Part shown: piece after piece, positions 25,656-35,472 of the stretch
Layout of the letters: each line of letters opens with the position of its first letter
Numbering within the stretch: position 1 is the first letter of the stretch
Assembly (NCBI GenBank): GCA_027318585.1
Contig: DAHVOW010000009.1
Location: 1 to 64,000, forward strand
DNA length: 64,000 nt
Origin: Methanobacteriaceae archaeon
Lineage (GTDB): Archaea; Methanobacteriota; Methanobacteria; Methanobacteriales; Methanobacteriaceae
Direction of reading: 5' to 3'
Translations under genes and position numbers: made by a program
Notes under the pieces: generated by a model
The model's database searches: none
What the model saw: the letters and a program-made list of their open reading frames with translations, nothing else
Told to the model about the DNA's origin: nothing

Positions 25656-27440
25656 TCAGCTTTTCAGATAGTAATATTCTCCCTTTTCCTTCTGCTCCCG
25701 GTCCAAGTAGCTGTCCAGCTTGTTCACTCGGGTACGTTTGGTCTCCTTATCCCGGCGGAAGGTGATGCCCACCTCAGAGAGGAAGCGGTTCATGGCCGAG
25801 CGCAGGTCCATGGGACGGGAGGCCTGGCCCTCCACTCCCGGCTCCCCAGAGAATACCATGGCCCGCTGGCTGATGTAGTCTATGAACACGATATCGTGGT
25901 CCACGATGATGGCCGCCGCATTCTTACTCTCAGTAACCCGGCGGATGGCCTTAGCCGCCCGGATACGCTGTTCCACATCCAGATGAGCGGTGGGCTCGTC
26001 GAAGAGGTACACCTCGGCTTCCTGGGATAGGGAGATGGCCAGGGACAGTCGCTGCAGTTCTCCGCCACTGAGTTCATCCATCTTCTTCTCCAGGAGCTCC
26101 TCCAGGAGGAAGGGCTTCATGATCTCGGTGCGGAAGATGTTACTGCCGAAGCTGGGTACCGTGGTGTACAGGAACTCCTTAACCGTGCCGCTGTAGTCGG
26201 AGACCAGGTACTGGGGCTTGTAGGAGATCTTAACCTTCTTTTTGATCCGACCCTGATCCGGCTTCACCACCCCGGCCAGCATCTTGGCGAAGGTGGTCTT
26301 CCCAATACCGTTGGGACCGAAGGCGGTGATGATCTCATCGTACTGCACCTCACCCTCCTCCACCTCCAGGGAAAACCCGTTAAAGGACTTCTTAAGGGAC
26401 GTGTAGGAGGCCAGACCCTCACCCTCCACCACTGTACTGGGAGGTCGTACTTGGAATTGCAGGGGCTGCTTACGGAAGCGCACATTCTCCTCCTTGAGGA
26501 AACCATTGATGTAGGCATTGATACCCACCCGCACACCCCGCAGATGGGAGACCACCCCGTAGGCACCGGGCTGGCCATAGAGAAGATGCACATAGTCAGA
26601 GAGGGCGTCCAGGGCGGCCAAGTCGTGCTCTATGACCAACACCGACTTACCATCCTCGGCCAGCTGCCGCACCACCTGCACCGCGTTCAGGCGCTGCCGC
26701 ACATCCAGCCAGCTGGTGGGCTCGTCGAAGTAGTAAAAGTCAGCATCCCGGAGCACCGTCGCGGCGATGGCCACCCTCTGCAGTTCTCCCCCACTAAGGT
26801 TGGCTATCTCCCTATTTAAGACCGATTCCAGTTGCAGGGCCTCCACCACTTCCTCCAGGCGTTGGCGCTGGTTCACGCTCTCCAGGAGTTCATGTACTGG
26901 CCCCTTGACGAAGCGGGGTAGCATATCCACCATCTGGGGTTTGTGCACCACTTCCATCTTCTTCTGGGACAGTTTCTGGAAGTAGTTCTGCATCTGACTG
27001 CCCTTGAAGAAACGGATGATATCCTCCCAGGAGGGTTCCTCCTCCAGGTTTCCCAGGTTGGGCTTCAGCTCCCCGGAGAGGATGCGGAGTATGGTGGACT
27101 TACCGATACCATTGGGGCCCAGTATACCCACCACCGAACCCTCCTTCACCTGGGGCAGGCCGAAGAGCTCGAACTGGTTGGCCCCATAACGGTGGATGGG
27201 CTCCTCCAGGGCTTCCGGTAGGTTGATGATGCTCACCGCACCGAAGGGACAGCGGTTGGTGCAGATACCACAACCCGAGCACAGTTCCTCGGATATTAAT
27301 GGTTTTTTCGTCTTCTGGTCAATGGTGATGGTGTCTTCTTCCATGCGCACCCCGGGACAGTACTCCATGCAGGTGTAGTGGCATTTTTTGGGCTGGCAGC
27401 GGTCCTGGTCTAGTATGGCTATGCGGGTCATGAATTTCAA
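25656..27440 (-). CDS. ABCE1/Rli1 ribosome-recycling ATPase
   Basis: A 594-residue twin ABC-ATPase. Residues 10-75 carry the N-terminal iron-sulfur domain ([15 protein letters not shown] and [15 protein letters not shown]). The first ATPase follows with [12 protein letters not shown] near 107 and [12 protein letters not shown] near 215; the second has [12 protein letters not shown] near 370 and [12 protein letters not shown] near 456. Length and the Fe-S plus two ABC layout are exactly ABCE1. It splits post-termination ribosomes with aPelota/aRF1 and is essential in archaea. ATG at 27440; a possible second ATG three residues on. Confidence 0.96.
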   Translation of the reverse strand: MKFMTRIAILDQDRCQPKKCHYTCMEYCPGVRMEEDTITIDQKTKKPLISEELCSGCGICTNRCPFGAVSIINLPEALEEPIHRYGANQFELFGLPQVKEGSVVGILGPNGIGKSTILRILSGELKPNLGNLEEEPSWEDIIRFFKGSQMQNYFQKLSQKKMEVVHKPQMVDMLPRFVKGPVHELLESVNQRQRLEEVVEALQLESVLNREIANLSGGELQRVAIAATVLRDADFYYFDEPTSWLDVRQRLNAVQVVRQLAEDGKSVLVIEHDLAALDALSDYVHLLYGQPGAYGVVSHLRGVRVGINAYINGFLKEENVRFRKQPLQFQVRPPSTVVEGEGLASYTSLKKSFNGFSLEVEEGEVQYDEIITAFGPNGIGKTTFAKMLAGVVKPDQGRIKKKVKISYKPQYLVSDYSGTVKEFLYTTVPSFGSNIFRTEIMKPFLLEELLEKKMDELSGGELQRLSLAISLSQEAEVYLFDEPTAHLDVEQRIRAAKAIRRVTESKNAAAIIVDHDIVFIDYISQRAMVFSGEPGVEGQASRPMDLRSAMNRFLSEVGITFRRDKETKRTRVNKLDSYLDREQKEKGEYYYLKS

Positions 27441-27582
27441 ACCTTAAATGAGTCTGGAGAGTTTTTCTATCCTCTCTCCTTGGTAGAGATTAATTAATTA
27501 GTGGTAGATTTAGATTGGGAACTTACCCCTAATATTAGTTGGGGCCGGTGTTTATAAAAAAATAGGAACTTAAGAAAGGACC

Positions 27583-27879
27583 TCAGGATTCTTTTTCTGG
27601 CTTTTTAACAGTCTTATCAGACTCTAATCGGCGCTCTAATTCTTCCAACCTATCCTGGCACCGGACAAGTGCCCTTCTGGTTAGGAAGATCCTGATCCAG
27701 AGGTAGATGGCCAGCAGGGCCACTATAAAAAGAAGTATCAGGAGGAAACCTACCGTCACCCCGGCAGCCATTCCCTGCCAGATGATGGTGAGACCGTAGA
27801 CCAGGTACATAAAGGCCGCCACCCCGGCCACCAGGAGGACAGCTATAGCCACCAACTTAAGCTTATGATTGGTATCCAT
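27583..27879 (-). CDS. Hypothetical membrane protein, 98 residues
   Basis: Two hydrophobic segments at about 8-32 and 36-62 (LVAIAVLLVAGVAAFMYLVY and VGFLLILLFIVALLAIYLWI), then a charged coiled-coil-like tail (VRCQDRLEELERRLESDKTV). The layout suggests an inner-membrane protein with a cytoplasmic helical tail. No family recognised. It lies between ABCE1 and a histone gene on the same strand. Confidence 0.65.
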   Translation of the reverse strand: MDTNHKLKLVAIAVLLVAGVAAFMYLVYGLTIIWQGMAAGVTVGFLLILLFIVALLAIYLWIRIFLTRRALVRCQDRLEELERRLESDKTVKKPEKES

Positions 27880-27944
27880 GGGATCACCCTAAATTAATCG
27901 GGCTTAAAAAGAATAAAAACTAAAATAAAAAAGAAAAAGTAACA

Positions 27945-28151
27945 TCAGAAGACTTTGAGAGCCATTTCAATGTCTGATGCTTTTACTGTTTTCCTACCTG
28001 CGTGTTTAGCCAGTTTAACGGCTTCAAAAGCGATATCTTCACCGAAGGCTTCCAATACTTTGGTTAATTCGTCTCGGGCTTCGTCACTGACTCTCTGTGC
28101 GCCAGCATTTTTTATTATTCTTCCTACAGGGGCAATTGGTATTTCGGTCAT
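27945..28151 (-). CDS. Archaeal histone (HMf family), copy 1
   Basis: A 68-residue histone-fold protein when started at the internal ATG that gives [20 protein letters not shown]. It has the three-helix histone fold with the conserved [20 protein letters not shown] and [20 protein letters not shown] segments and no tails. It dimerises and wraps DNA into archaeal nucleosome-like hypernucleosomes. The chosen start has GAGGTGG at proper distance and matches the family's length; the frame extends three codons further upstream. Its TATA box lies at 28187-28196. Confidence 0.95.
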   Translation of the reverse strand: MTEIPIAPVGRIIKNAGAQRVSDEARDELTKVLEAFGEDIAFEAVKLAKHAGRKTVKASDIEMALKVF

Positions 28152-28186
28152 TAAAACCACCTCATTGTTCTATTAGGACCATCTAG

Positions 28187-28196
28187 TATTTAAATA
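28187..28196 (-). promoter_or_regulatory. TATA box of histone gene copy 1
   Basis: TATTTAAATA lies 36 bases upstream of the histone ATG on the minus strand, predicting transcription start near 28167 and a 16-base leader that contains GAGGTGG. The rest of the 28161-28421 gap holds only a start-ambiguous minus-strand frame that I cannot support as a gene. Confidence 0.55.
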
Positions 28197-28421
28197 TGTG
28201 GTATTTTTGGTTATTAAACCGTGATTAATCCAAAAATGTCCATCTTGAAAATCACATTACACCATAGGGGTTGGGACTTATTTTTTCACTCCAATATGGC
28301 CTCTGACTACGTAACTTAATAAATTCAAGCTGCTTAGCATCTACTCTCAACTCTTTATAAGTACCAAAAGCAACATACCATGTAATACAGATAATAATAA
28401 AACGAATATAAGGTGATTTAG

Positions 28422-28880
28422 ATGGCTGTAACCATAACAAGCTCTGCATTTTCTGAAGGGGGCTTTATACTCCCCCGTTATACCTGTGATGATCTTAATA
28501 TTTCACCCCCACTGGAATGGCAATCAACCCAGGAGGGAGAAAGCTGGGCCCTTATCTGTGATGACCCCGACGCCCCCTCGGGCATCTGGACCCACTGGGT
28601 TATTTTCAACCTACCACCCCAGACCCGGAACCTCCCAGAACATGTAATGGGCCGGGAAGAACTGGAAAACGGGGCACTGCAAGGCCTTAACACCTGGGGT
28701 ACCATTGGCTACCGGGGTCCCTGCCCCTCCCAGGGAGTTCACCACTACTCTTTCAAGATCTACCTCCTGGACACTAGATTGGACCTGCCGGCCGGTAGCA
28801 CCCCCCAGGACTTGATGGAGGCCATGGAGGGCCACGTGCTAGAACAGGGCCAGCTCACCGGGATCTACTTCCGGGACTAG
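28422..28880 (+). CDS. YbhB/YbcL family Raf-kinase-inhibitor-like (PEBP) protein
   Basis: A 152-residue phosphatidylethanolamine-binding-fold protein. [16 protein letters not shown] near 19-34, [20 protein letters not shown] near 45-64 (the DPDAP and HWV ligand-pocket motifs) and [22 protein letters not shown] near 97-118 are diagnostic. Prokaryotic members are small ligand-binding proteins of unclear role. It stands upstream of a GT-C membrane protein on the same strand, but no functional link is evident. Confidence 0.93.
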   Translation: MAVTITSSAFSEGGFILPRYTCDDLNISPPLEWQSTQEGESWALICDDPDAPSGIWTHWVIFNLPPQTRNLPEHVMGREELENGALQGLNTWGTIGYRGPCPSQGVHHYSFKIYLLDTRLDLPAGSTPQDLMEAMEGHVLEQGQLTGIYFRD

Positions 28881-28917
28881 GAAATCCTAAGAAGTGAAAA
28901 AGATCTGGTGATGGGAT

Positions 28918-30603
28918 TTGAACACCAAAGGTAGTTACCCAGAGAAGTTAAGGGCATTAACTGGCCAGTACATTTTCTGGTTGGTGATCATCACCCTGAT
29001 GGTGACTTTCTACGTTTTAAGCGTCCAGGTCCGTATCGGGGTGCCCTACTGGGATGTTTTCAACTATTTAAATAATGCACTCTACTTCGCTGGCCTGGAA
29101 GGAGCCGGCGCAGGCACCATCTCCCTCTCACCAATGGTCCCCTTTTTAACCTCCCTTTTTTTCCGCCTGGGCCTGGTATCCACCACGGTAATCATGGCCC
29201 TGGATGCCCTCCTGTTTATAGCGGGAGTTATAGGCCTCTTTTATCTTTTAAAAACCCGGTTCAGTGAAATTTTAAGCTTCACCGGCAGCGTGTTCTACCT
29301 GTCCCTGGTGGTGCTTTTTCCCTGGATTGCTTCGGGTGGTATTGATGTCCCGGCGGTGTCCATATCCATCTGGGCGGTGTACTTCCTGGTGAAGGGCACC
29401 CGGGACCGGCCCCGACTTTTATACCTGGTGGCCCCCACCCTGGTCCTGGCGGTTTTAACCCGCTACACCGCGGGTTTAGTGGTGATGCCTCTTTTATTGT
29501 ACTACCTCCTCCAGGACCGGCACCGGAATAACCTGACGGGACTGTCGGTGGGACTGCTGGCCACCCTAATACTGGCCGCTCCTCTTCTATGGTACTTCTA
29601 CACCCGAATGGGAAGTCTGGATGTGATCTGGAACCTCCTGGTATCCACCGCCACTATCTCACCCTCTGCCGTGGATGATGTGGCCTACAACCCCCATCCC
29701 TGGTATTACTTAGTGAACCTACCCCACTACATCTCCCTGGCACCATTCCAGGGAACTTACTCGGTACTCTTAAACCCCTCCCGGGGCTACCCCTCCCCCC
29801 TGGCCTATTTGGCCCTATTACTCGGGGGATCTGGCATCCTGGTGTACCTCTGCCGGTTTCTGAAGTCTCAGGTCACTGGTCTTACCTTTTCCAGAGCTTT
29901 TTTCTCTAAATCCCTGATCTTCCTGGTGCTCCTGGCCACTCTGCTATTAACCTTCAATCACACCAGCTACCTGTTCAGTGTGGCCCTGGTCCTGTTACTG
30001 TGTTATTTGGCCGGCACCTTTATCCGGGCTAATAAAAATGAATACCTGGCCCTGGATTTGTTATTTTTGGCATGGTTTCTGTCCTATCTCATCTTCCACA
30101 GCCTCCTGCCCATTAAGGTGGACCGCTACTTCATAACCATGGCCCCGGCCCTGGTTTACTTCCTGATCCTGGGGTGGAGTGAACTTTTAGCCACCCTCAG
30201 TACTTGGAAACCGGGTTTAAATTCCCGATGGATCTACCTGGCCCTGGCCCTGGTCTTATTGGGCTCCACTACCATCACCTACGCCGGGCACACCCCCCAG
30301 AAGGTGTTCGTAGTTTACCTGGAGGATGCTGGTAACTGGATAACCCAACAGGACCCCCAGTACCGGGACCAGGTCCTGGCCTCAGATTACTCCAGTGCCC
30401 TGTCCTGGTACCTTAAAAAAGATGTTAAAGGGGCTTTTCCCCGGCTGTACAGAACACCCTCGGACTTTGCAGTTTACCTCCAGTCCCAGGATGTGGATTA
30501 CTACGTGGACAGCCTCAGCAACCCCAAACCAGACCTGCCGGGATACCAGCCGGTGGCCAATTTCAGGATGGTAACTGTCTACCGTAGAATATATAATAAT
30601 TAG
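28918..30603 (+). CDS. GT-C-type membrane glycosyltransferase (ArnT/PMT-like)
   Basis: A 561-residue polytopic protein with about 11-12 membrane segments. Near residue 43, PYWDVFNYLNNALYF gives an acidic first-loop motif typical of GT-C glycosyltransferases that use polyprenyl-phosphate sugars. A C-terminal soluble part of about 90 residues (AGNWITQQDPQYRDQVLASD) follows the last segment, as in this fold. It probably transfers a sugar outside the membrane to a lipid or protein, possibly in N-glycosylation or envelope assembly; donor and acceptor are unknown. The start is a TTG preceded by GGTGATGGG. The next gene follows by 19 bases. Confidence 0.8.
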   Translation: MNTKGSYPEKLRALTGQYIFWLVIITLMVTFYVLSVQVRIGVPYWDVFNYLNNALYFAGLEGAGAGTISLSPMVPFLTSLFFRLGLVSTTVIMALDALLFIAGVIGLFYLLKTRFSEILSFTGSVFYLSLVVLFPWIASGGIDVPAVSISIWAVYFLVKGTRDRPRLLYLVAPTLVLAVLTRYTAGLVVMPLLLYYLLQDRHRNNLTGLSVGLLATLILAAPLLWYFYTRMGSLDVIWNLLVSTATISPSAVDDVAYNPHPWYYLVNLPHYISLAPFQGTYSVLLNPSRGYPSPLAYLALLLGGSGILVYLCRFLKSQVTGLTFSRAFFSKSLIFLVLLATLLLTFNHTSYLFSVALVLLLCYLAGTFIRANKNEYLALDLLFLAWFLSYLIFHSLLPIKVDRYFITMAPALVYFLILGWSELLATLSTWKPGLNSRWIYLALALVLLGSTTITYAGHTPQKVFVVYLEDAGNWITQQDPQYRDQVLASDYSSALSWYLKKDVKGAFPRLYRTPSDFAVYLQSQDVDYYVDSLSNPKPDLPGYQPVANFRMVTVYRRIYNN

Positions 30604-30622
30604 AACTAAATTCTAAAGGAAA

Positions 30623-31657
30623 ATGTGCATGGAAAATAAGGAAAGTATCATAGAACTCATATCCCAAATCCGGCGTGATATCGGTCATAAAGATATTAAA
30701 CCGGATATCCGGGATGTGGTGTGGGATGAGGCTTCCCGGGAGCTTTTGATAATTACCAGTGACCGTCCTGGTAAATCCACCGTCATAGGGAAGGGTGGCT
30801 GGGTGGTGGGACGCCTTAAAGAGGAACTAAAAATTAACTCCGTCCATGTGGAGGCCTACACCGACCTCCTGGTGCGCAGGTACCGTATGGAACTGGCCCG
30901 GGACCGGTTAGATGAGATCCGATCCATTAGTCCCACCCTGGCCCTCACCAACCTGGCCCAGCTTCTAAAAAAACGGATCGAAAAGCCCCACGCCCTGGAA
31001 TCTCTTCTGGAAAACTTCAAAGAAGAACTGACAACACAATCGGGGGGAGATACACAGCCACCAGTATCGGTAGTAGCCCTTTCTGGGGGGGTGGACAGCA
31101 GCTTCTCCCTTATAATGGCAAAGATACTGGGTTTCCAGCCCCGAGCCGTTACCGTGGACCCCGGGAGCATCATCCTCCCCGGCTACTTCAAAATGAGTGT
31201 GGATCACCTGACCACTAAGCTCCAGGTGCCCCATGAGTACCTACCCCTTAACCTGGAGGAAGTGGTACAGGAGTCCCTGAAGGGCCGTTACCACCCCTGC
31301 GGCCGGTGCTCCAAGTTAATTGAAGATACGGTGTTAAGTTACGCCCAGAAGATGGGGGTCGGATTTGTCTTCTACGGTGACCTGTTATCCACCGGGGCCG
31401 ACTCCCTCCACTGGGAGGGTGATATTCTCAGGATAAACCTACCGGCCCTCTTATCCGCCACTAAAGGGGAGGTTAAAAGATTAGCCCATAAGTGGGGAGT
31501 GGAAAAGAAGGCTGGCTATGGCTGCCCACTTTTAAAGGAAGTACAAAAAAAACATCCCTCCATGCGCCGTTACTCTATTCAACGCATTGAAAGGGAAACC
31601 CGGGCCGGAGTTCTGGAGCCAGGAGAGGCTCTGGATATGATCATGCGCCTTATTTAA
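30623..31657 (+). CDS. KH-like plus PP-loop ATP-pyrophosphatase protein
   Basis: A 344-residue two-domain protein. Residues 40-95 resemble a KH RNA-binding domain with the GxxG-type loop VIGKGGWVVGRL at 54-65. From residue 148 comes a PP-loop ATPase of the N-type: VVALSGGVDSSFS with SGGVDS at 154-159, then a CGRC pair near 229-232 and a later Cys in GYGCPLLK. A PP-loop with Cys residues and an RNA-binding domain suggests RNA modification, for instance thiolation in the TtuA/CTU1 manner. That is inference; I cannot name the substrate. It follows the GT-C gene on the same strand and converges with a small membrane gene, overlapping 8 bases. Confidence 0.8.
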   Translation: MCMENKESIIELISQIRRDIGHKDIKPDIRDVVWDEASRELLIITSDRPGKSTVIGKGGWVVGRLKEELKINSVHVEAYTDLLVRRYRMELARDRLDEIRSISPTLALTNLAQLLKKRIEKPHALESLLENFKEELTTQSGGDTQPPVSVVALSGGVDSSFSLIMAKILGFQPRAVTVDPGSIILPGYFKMSVDHLTTKLQVPHEYLPLNLEEVVQESLKGRYHPCGRCSKLIEDTVLSYAQKMGVGFVFYGDLLSTGADSLHWEGDILRINLPALLSATKGEVKRLAHKWGVEKKAGYGCPLLKEVQKKHPSMRRYSIQRIERETRAGVLEPGEALDMIMRLI

Positions 31658-31790
31658 TAAGCTCCAATATCCCATAGACCAGGAGGAACAGTCCCACCAG
31701 GTAACCCACCAGCTGGGGATATATGAAAAGCAGGATACCAATTATTATGGCCGCGATGCCAATTATCTGACGAACATTTTCTTTCTCCAT
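31650..31790 (-). CDS. Small membrane protein (DUF3096-like), 46 residues
   Basis: An ATG at 31790 opens MEKENVRQIIGIAAIIIGIL and continues through YPQLVGYLVGLFLLVYGILELIK to a TAA. It has two short membrane segments joined by YPQLVGY, the small-protein pattern seen in DUF3096. It overlaps the end of the KH/PP-loop gene by 8 bases on the opposite strand. Function unknown. Confidence 0.7.
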   Translation of the reverse strand: MEKENVRQIIGIAAIIIGILLFIYPQLVGYLVGLFLLVYGILELIK

Positions 31791-31898
31791 GCCTATATTT
31801 TTGTAAAAAGAGCGCTATATAGGTTGTCAAGAAAATTTTATATGATGTAAAACCAGGTCACCAAAGAAGATAAGCGTATAAAAACTTGGAGTGGTAAA

Positions 31899-32081
31899 TT
31901 GTCCAGACATGGTAAATTCTGCCCTAACTGTGGTTCGAATAGTATAAAATGGCTGATACCCCAGATGGGATCCATCTGGGACTGCATGGACTGCGGCTAT
32001 CACGGGGCAGTGGTCATTGAAGACGAGGAACTGGCCCAGGAGATCCGGAAGAAATATCTTAAAAAAGAAGCCGAAAAATGA
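31899..32081 (+). CDS. Small zinc-ribbon protein, 60 residues
   Basis: It has CPNCGSNSIKW at 8-18 and CMDCGYHG at 29-36, one four-cysteine zinc ribbon, followed by a charged helix (DEELAQEIRKKYLKKEAE). Similar small zinc-ribbon proteins are conserved in Methanobacteriales with unknown role, perhaps nucleic-acid binding. The start is a TTG at 31899 behind GGAGTGG. Downstream, 32082-32264 has no gene I can support; a Lys-rich start-less frame there looks like debris or shadow of argH. Confidence 0.75.
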   Translation: MSRHGKFCPNCGSNSIKWLIPQMGSIWDCMDCGYHGAVVIEDEELAQEIRKKYLKKEAEK

Positions 32082-32264
32082 GCATGGTAAAAAATATACC
32101 TGTCAGGTGCGGCTCCGGGAGTATTAAACGGGTCGACCCTCAGATGTCACTGTGGTGCTGTTCCAGGTGGCTACCAAGGGTCAGGGTCAAGAGGATGGTG
32201 ACCTGGAAAAACAGGTAAAAAAGCTTAGAAGATTAAAAAAACTTCAAAAAAAATTCTTTGATAA

Positions 32265-33665
32265 TTATTTTTCATCCAGGAATTCCTGCAGGTTCTGGAT
32301 GCACTCCTGCACCCTGCTGGGAGCCGGTCCACCGGGCACCTCCCGGCTTTTAACCACTTCCAGGGGGTCCAGGGCCTTTTCAACTAATTCTTCACGGATA
32401 TTCAGGGCCTGGCCAGTTATTTCCCGGGAGATCCGGTCTAAAAACAGGGAGTCAATCTCCTCCGGTTTCAGATCCTCTTCCAGGGCGGTGTTCACCACCC
32501 GACCCACGATCTGATGGGCTATCCGGAAGGGGAGCTGCTTTTCCCGAACCATAAGATCCGCCAGTTCCGTGGCGGTGGAGAAGTTGGCCCTGGCTAAATC
32601 CTCCCCCCGGTTTCGGTTGAACTTCACTGAGGACAGCATCTCCCGCACCAGGTTCAGAGTGTCCCGGGCGGTGTCAGTAGCCTTCCAGAGATGGGGAGTT
32701 ACCTCCTGCAGGTCCCGGTTGTAACTCTGGGGCAGGGCCTTGGTTACCGAGAAGATGGTGACCAGTTCACCCTGGATGCTGGTGGCCTTGGCCCGGGCCA
32801 CCTCCGCCACGTCGGGGTTCTTCTTCTGGGGCATGATAGAGCTGGTGGAGGAGAACTCATCCCCGATCTCCACCAGTCCAAACTCGTAGGTACTCCAGAT
32901 GATGAGTTCCTCACAGATCCGGCTCAGTGTAATCCCCAAAAGGGCCAGTGCCGACACAGTTTCGGTGATGAAGTCCCGGCTGCTAACTGCGTCCAGGGAG
33001 TTCTCCAGGACCTGGGAGAATCCTAAAAGCTGGGCAGTCCGCTGCCTGTTGATGGGAAAACTAGTAGTGGTCAGGGCTGCTGCTCCCAGAGGGCAGAGAT
33101 CAACCCTTCTATAGGCATCATCCAGTCTCTGGTAGTCTCTTTTAAGTGCCTGGGCATATGATAAAAGATGGTGGGCAAAGGTGGTGGGCTGGGCGTGTTG
33201 TAAGTGGGTGTAACCCACCATCACCGTCTCCTGATTCCCCTCAGCCATCACTAAAATATCCTGAATAAAGGTAAGTATGCCCGCCATTATGAGTTGTATC
33301 TCCTCTTTGAGGGCTATTCTGAGGTCAGTGGCCACCTGATCGTTACGGGACTTGGCGGTATGCATGAATCCGGCTTTTTCCCCAATCAGATGAGTGACGT
33401 AGTTCTCCACGGCCATGTGCACGTCTTCTACTGAGGGGTCCAGTTCCAGGGCTTCCAAACCCTCCTCTTCCAGCTCTTTAAGCGCCTTTAAAATGGCCTG
33501 GGCATCCTCGGTGGCGATGATACCCTCTTCCTGGAGCATGGTGGTGTGGGCCTGGTTGCATTTAATATCGGCCCTGAAAATCCGGTGGTCAAAGTCCACA
33601 GAAGAAGTGTAACTAGCCGCGTCGCTAGTCATCCTGCCCTCGAACCTTCCGGATCTCAAGTTCAA
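32265..33665 (-). CDS. argH: Argininosuccinate lyase ArgH
   Basis: A 466-residue member of the fumarase/aspartase superfamily. [10 protein letters not shown] at the start, [13 protein letters not shown] near 111, [13 protein letters not shown] near 152 and the signature [14 protein letters not shown] near 277 (GSSxMPxKxN loop with the catalytic Ser) are present. It cleaves argininosuccinate to arginine and fumarate, the last step of arginine synthesis. It forms the upstream end of the conserved translation gene run on the minus strand. Confidence 0.97.
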   Translation of the reverse strand: MNLRSGRFEGRMTSDAASYTSSVDFDHRIFRADIKCNQAHTTMLQEEGIIATEDAQAILKALKELEEEGLEALELDPSVEDVHMAVENYVTHLIGEKAGFMHTAKSRNDQVATDLRIALKEEIQLIMAGILTFIQDILVMAEGNQETVMVGYTHLQHAQPTTFAHHLLSYAQALKRDYQRLDDAYRRVDLCPLGAAALTTTSFPINRQRTAQLLGFSQVLENSLDAVSSRDFITETVSALALLGITLSRICEELIIWSTYEFGLVEIGDEFSSTSSIMPQKKNPDVAEVARAKATSIQGELVTIFSVTKALPQSYNRDLQEVTPHLWKATDTARDTLNLVREMLSSVKFNRNRGEDLARANFSTATELADLMVREKQLPFRIAHQIVGRVVNTALEEDLKPEEIDSLFLDRISREITGQALNIREELVEKALDPLEVVKSREVPGGPAPSRVQECIQNLQEFLDEK

Positions 33666-33678
33666 AATTAATCCAACC

Positions 33679-33840
33679 CTATTTCTTTTCTTTACCTTTC
33701 CACTGGGTGTATCCGCATTTACCGCAGGTGTAACGGTCTCCGTGATCAGCCATGAACACTCCGTGGGAGCATCGCACGCACTCCGGATTTTTACGGACTA
33801 ATTTATTATCTTTAACTTCGTAAAGCTGGTACTTTTTCAT
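33679..33840 (-). CDS. rps27ae: Ribosomal protein S27ae
   Basis: A 53-residue zinc ribbon, started at the ATG giving [21 protein letters not shown]-x2-C (CVRC) and C-x2-C (CGKC) pairs flank [13 protein letters not shown], a near-invariant archaeal S27ae core. The frame extends 11 codons further upstream, but that would overlap the end of S24e without need, so the inner ATG is preferred. Small-subunit protein; cotranscribed with S24e, dephospho-CoA kinase, Spt4 and Rpo7 genes. Confidence 0.95.
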   Translation of the reverse strand: MKKYQLYEVKDNKLVRKNPECVRCSHGVFMADHGDRYTCGKCGYTQWKGKEKK

Positions 33841-33859
33841 TTTAAATCCTCTTAAGGGT

Positions 33860-34165
33860 TTATTCTTCTTCACTTTCTTCTGCAGCTTTTTCCTGGTTCT
33901 TGGCCACTACGTGGTCCATTTCCACCCGGGAAAGGTTTTCTGAAGAGTCGTACAGTTTGGCGTAGCCTACCGATCGGCCTTCACCGTAACTGGGTTTCAT
34001 TTTATCCACTACCAGAAGATCCTTATCCACATTTAAAACTGCAACCAGTCGGTTTTTAACATCTAAAACTTTTGGAGTAGCTTCCCCTTGATACAGACAG
34101 TCAAAACTTATCTCTGTCCGGTTTAGAAGTGGATTTTCAACCTTTTCTTTAATATCAATTTCCAT
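33860..34165 (-). CDS. rps24e: Ribosomal protein S24e
   Basis: A 101-residue protein starting MEIDIKEKVENPLLNRTEIS. VENPLLNRTE, KLDVKNRLV-like KVLDVKNRLVAVL and SYGEGRSVGYAKLYDS are family features, and the C-terminus is an acidic, Glu-rich tail (KNQEKAAEESEEE). It binds the 30S subunit. It overlaps nothing and starts just after the dephospho-CoA kinase gene, in the usual archaeal S27ae-S24e cluster. Confidence 0.96.
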   Translation of the reverse strand: MEIDIKEKVENPLLNRTEISFDCLYQGEATPKVLDVKNRLVAVLNVDKDLLVVDKMKPSYGEGRSVGYAKLYDSSENLSRVEMDHVVAKNQEKAAEESEEE

Positions 34166-34166
34166 A

Positions 34167-34673
34167 TTATTCCTCCTCTAACATCTCTTTCATCTTAATT
34201 ACTCTATCTCTTATGTGGTCAACTTCACAGATCACCACACCCTCACCGGGCTGGCCATAGAAGACCAGTGAGCCTGGTGGGGCTAAAATTACACTGGGAA
34301 TAACCGCCAGATCTTCTTCACCATTAACCAGGATCAGAACGCGGTATCCGGCTTTTATCAACTGAAATCCCTGTTTCACGGTATCCCACAGCTCACGGGT
34401 TACATAACCCGCCGGGTTATCCGCCTTCAGGGTAACATTATCGTAGACCACATCATGTTGGGCTGGTTTCCTTTCCACCTGGTTATCGATGATTCCCAAT
34501 TGGGGGATCAGTCCCCGCTCCTGCAGGTTCCGGGTGGTGACATCACCCACCGAAACCAGGAGGGTATCAGGTTTTTGGGAGGCCAGAAAATCCTTGGCAT
34601 CATCCAGGGATGGATAAAGGGTGCCTAGGGGTTTTTTAAACTCTGGTCTCAAACTCTTTTTAAGGAACAACAC
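34167..34673 (-). CDS. GTP-dependent dephospho-CoA kinase (DUF359)
   Basis: A 168-residue protein of the DUF359 family, shown in archaea to phosphorylate dephospho-CoA using [58 protein letters not shown] and [30 protein letters not shown] are the conserved blocks. This is the last step of CoA synthesis in archaea that lack CoaE. The stop overlaps nothing; the start overlaps the last base of the spt4 stop. Long conserved in this ribosomal cluster. Confidence 0.93.
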   Translation of the reverse strand: MLFLKKSLRPEFKKPLGTLYPSLDDAKDFLASQKPDTLLVSVGDVTTRNLQERGLIPQLGIIDNQVERKPAQHDVVYDNVTLKADNPAGYVTRELWDTVKQGFQLIKAGYRVLILVNGEEDLAVIPSVILAPPGSLVFYGQPGEGVVICEVDHIRDRVIKMKEMLEEE

Positions 34674-34855
34674 TAACGAACCCTCAGGGCATATTCTCCT
34701 GCTTCCTCAATTTTGAGTTCCTGTGCAATGTAGGATTTTTCAGGGTCTACTATAATCAGAAAACCACTCCAGTTTCTGGAGGTAGCCAGGTTGCATACCT
34801 CACACAAGTCACCCTCCACTATACGGTGACACCTGGTACAGGCTTTGGTAACCAT
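34673..34855 (-). CDS. spt4: Transcription elongation factor Spt4 (RNA polymerase subunit E'')
   Basis: A 60-residue zinc-ribbon protein starting [21 protein letters not shown]-x2-C (CTRC) and C-x2-C (CEVC) pairs are followed by [14 protein letters not shown], the Spt5-NGN contact strand. It forms the Spt4-Spt5 processivity factor of the archaeal RNA polymerase. The stop codon overlaps the first base of the dephospho-CoA kinase gene and its start abuts the Rpo7 stop, so the three are tightly coupled. Confidence 0.96.
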   Translation of the reverse strand: MVTKACTRCHRIVEGDLCEVCNLATSRNWSGFLIIVDPEKSYIAQELKIEEAGEYALRVR

Positions 34856-35422
34856 TTAACTCTTCCTCTTCTTTTTAGCTTTCTCTTTCTCTTCCTGGAT
34901 CCATTCCAGTCTGCCCAGTCCGGGTTGTCTCATGGTGAGACCGATCTTGGTCTCGGATGATCTTTCTTTAAGGCTCAAGGCCACGATCCGGGCCCGAACA
35001 TGGTTGCCCTCCTCCAGGCTCTTCTTGGATTCTTTGCCCAGAAGGGCGCCCCTCTTGGCATCGTAGTTAATGTAATCGTCGGTAACCTGGGAAACGTGCA
35101 CCAGGCCGTCCATGGGACCTATACGTACAAAGGCACCGAAATCGGTAACTTCTATAACCTCTCCCACCACGATCTCGTGGAGTTCTGGCTTGTAGAACAG
35201 GGCGGTGAACACCACATCGTGGTAGGCCGCTCCGTCACCCATGATGACCTTGCCTACTCCGATGTCCTCGATCTCATTGACCGTGACCATCATGCCCATT
35301 TTCTTGTCTATCTTTCCCATGTAGCTTTCGTTGAGGATCTCAGCAGCCACTTCCAAAAGGGGCTCCTCGAACCGGCTGGGTGGGACCCGAACCGTGTCCT
35401 CAATCTTGGATACTAAATACAA
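34856..35422 (-). CDS. rpo7: RNA polymerase subunit Rpo7 (RpoE1)
   Basis: A 188-residue protein starting [20 protein letters not shown]. The N-terminal RNP-like domain (about 1-80) is followed by an S1/OB domain with [24 protein letters not shown] near 90-113. The C-terminus is a Lys-rich tail. Together with Rpo4 it forms the polymerase stalk that binds exiting RNA. Next to Spt4, as usual in archaea. AGGGATTTG precedes the ATG. Confidence 0.97.
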   Translation of the reverse strand: MYLVSKIEDTVRVPPSRFEEPLLEVAAEILNESYMGKIDKKMGMMVTVNEIEDIGVGKVIMGDGAAYHDVVFTALFYKPELHEIVVGEVIEVTDFGAFVRIGPMDGLVHVSQVTDDYINYDAKRGALLGKESKKSLEEGNHVRARIVALSLKERSSETKIGLTMRQPGLGRLEWIQEEKEKAKKKRKS

Positions 35423-35472
35423 ACAAATCCCTCTTAAAATATTTATTATAATTTAATCATGAGGCCCTTAAC

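Noticed and set aside
28252..28449. 65-codon minus-strand frame opposite the PEBP promoter
   Set aside because: It overlaps the PEBP start, has no ribosome-binding site and no recognised motif; it could be old debris but cannot be supported as a gene.
28900..28935. tRNA-3'-end-like stretch (GGTGATGGGATTTGAACACC)
   Set aside because: It resembles the T-arm of a tRNA in reverse, but the arms do not pair and no acceptor, D or anticodon arm follows. It is simply the ribosome-binding site and start of the GT-C gene.
31925..31945. TGTGGTTCGAATAG resembling a T-loop
   Set aside because: It lies inside the zinc-ribbon coding frame, with no cloverleaf around it.
32085..32264. Lys-rich frame between the zinc-ribbon gene and argH
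   Set aside because: It has no ribosome-binding site, and the main frame runs into argH on the other strand. Possibly debris, not a gene I can support.
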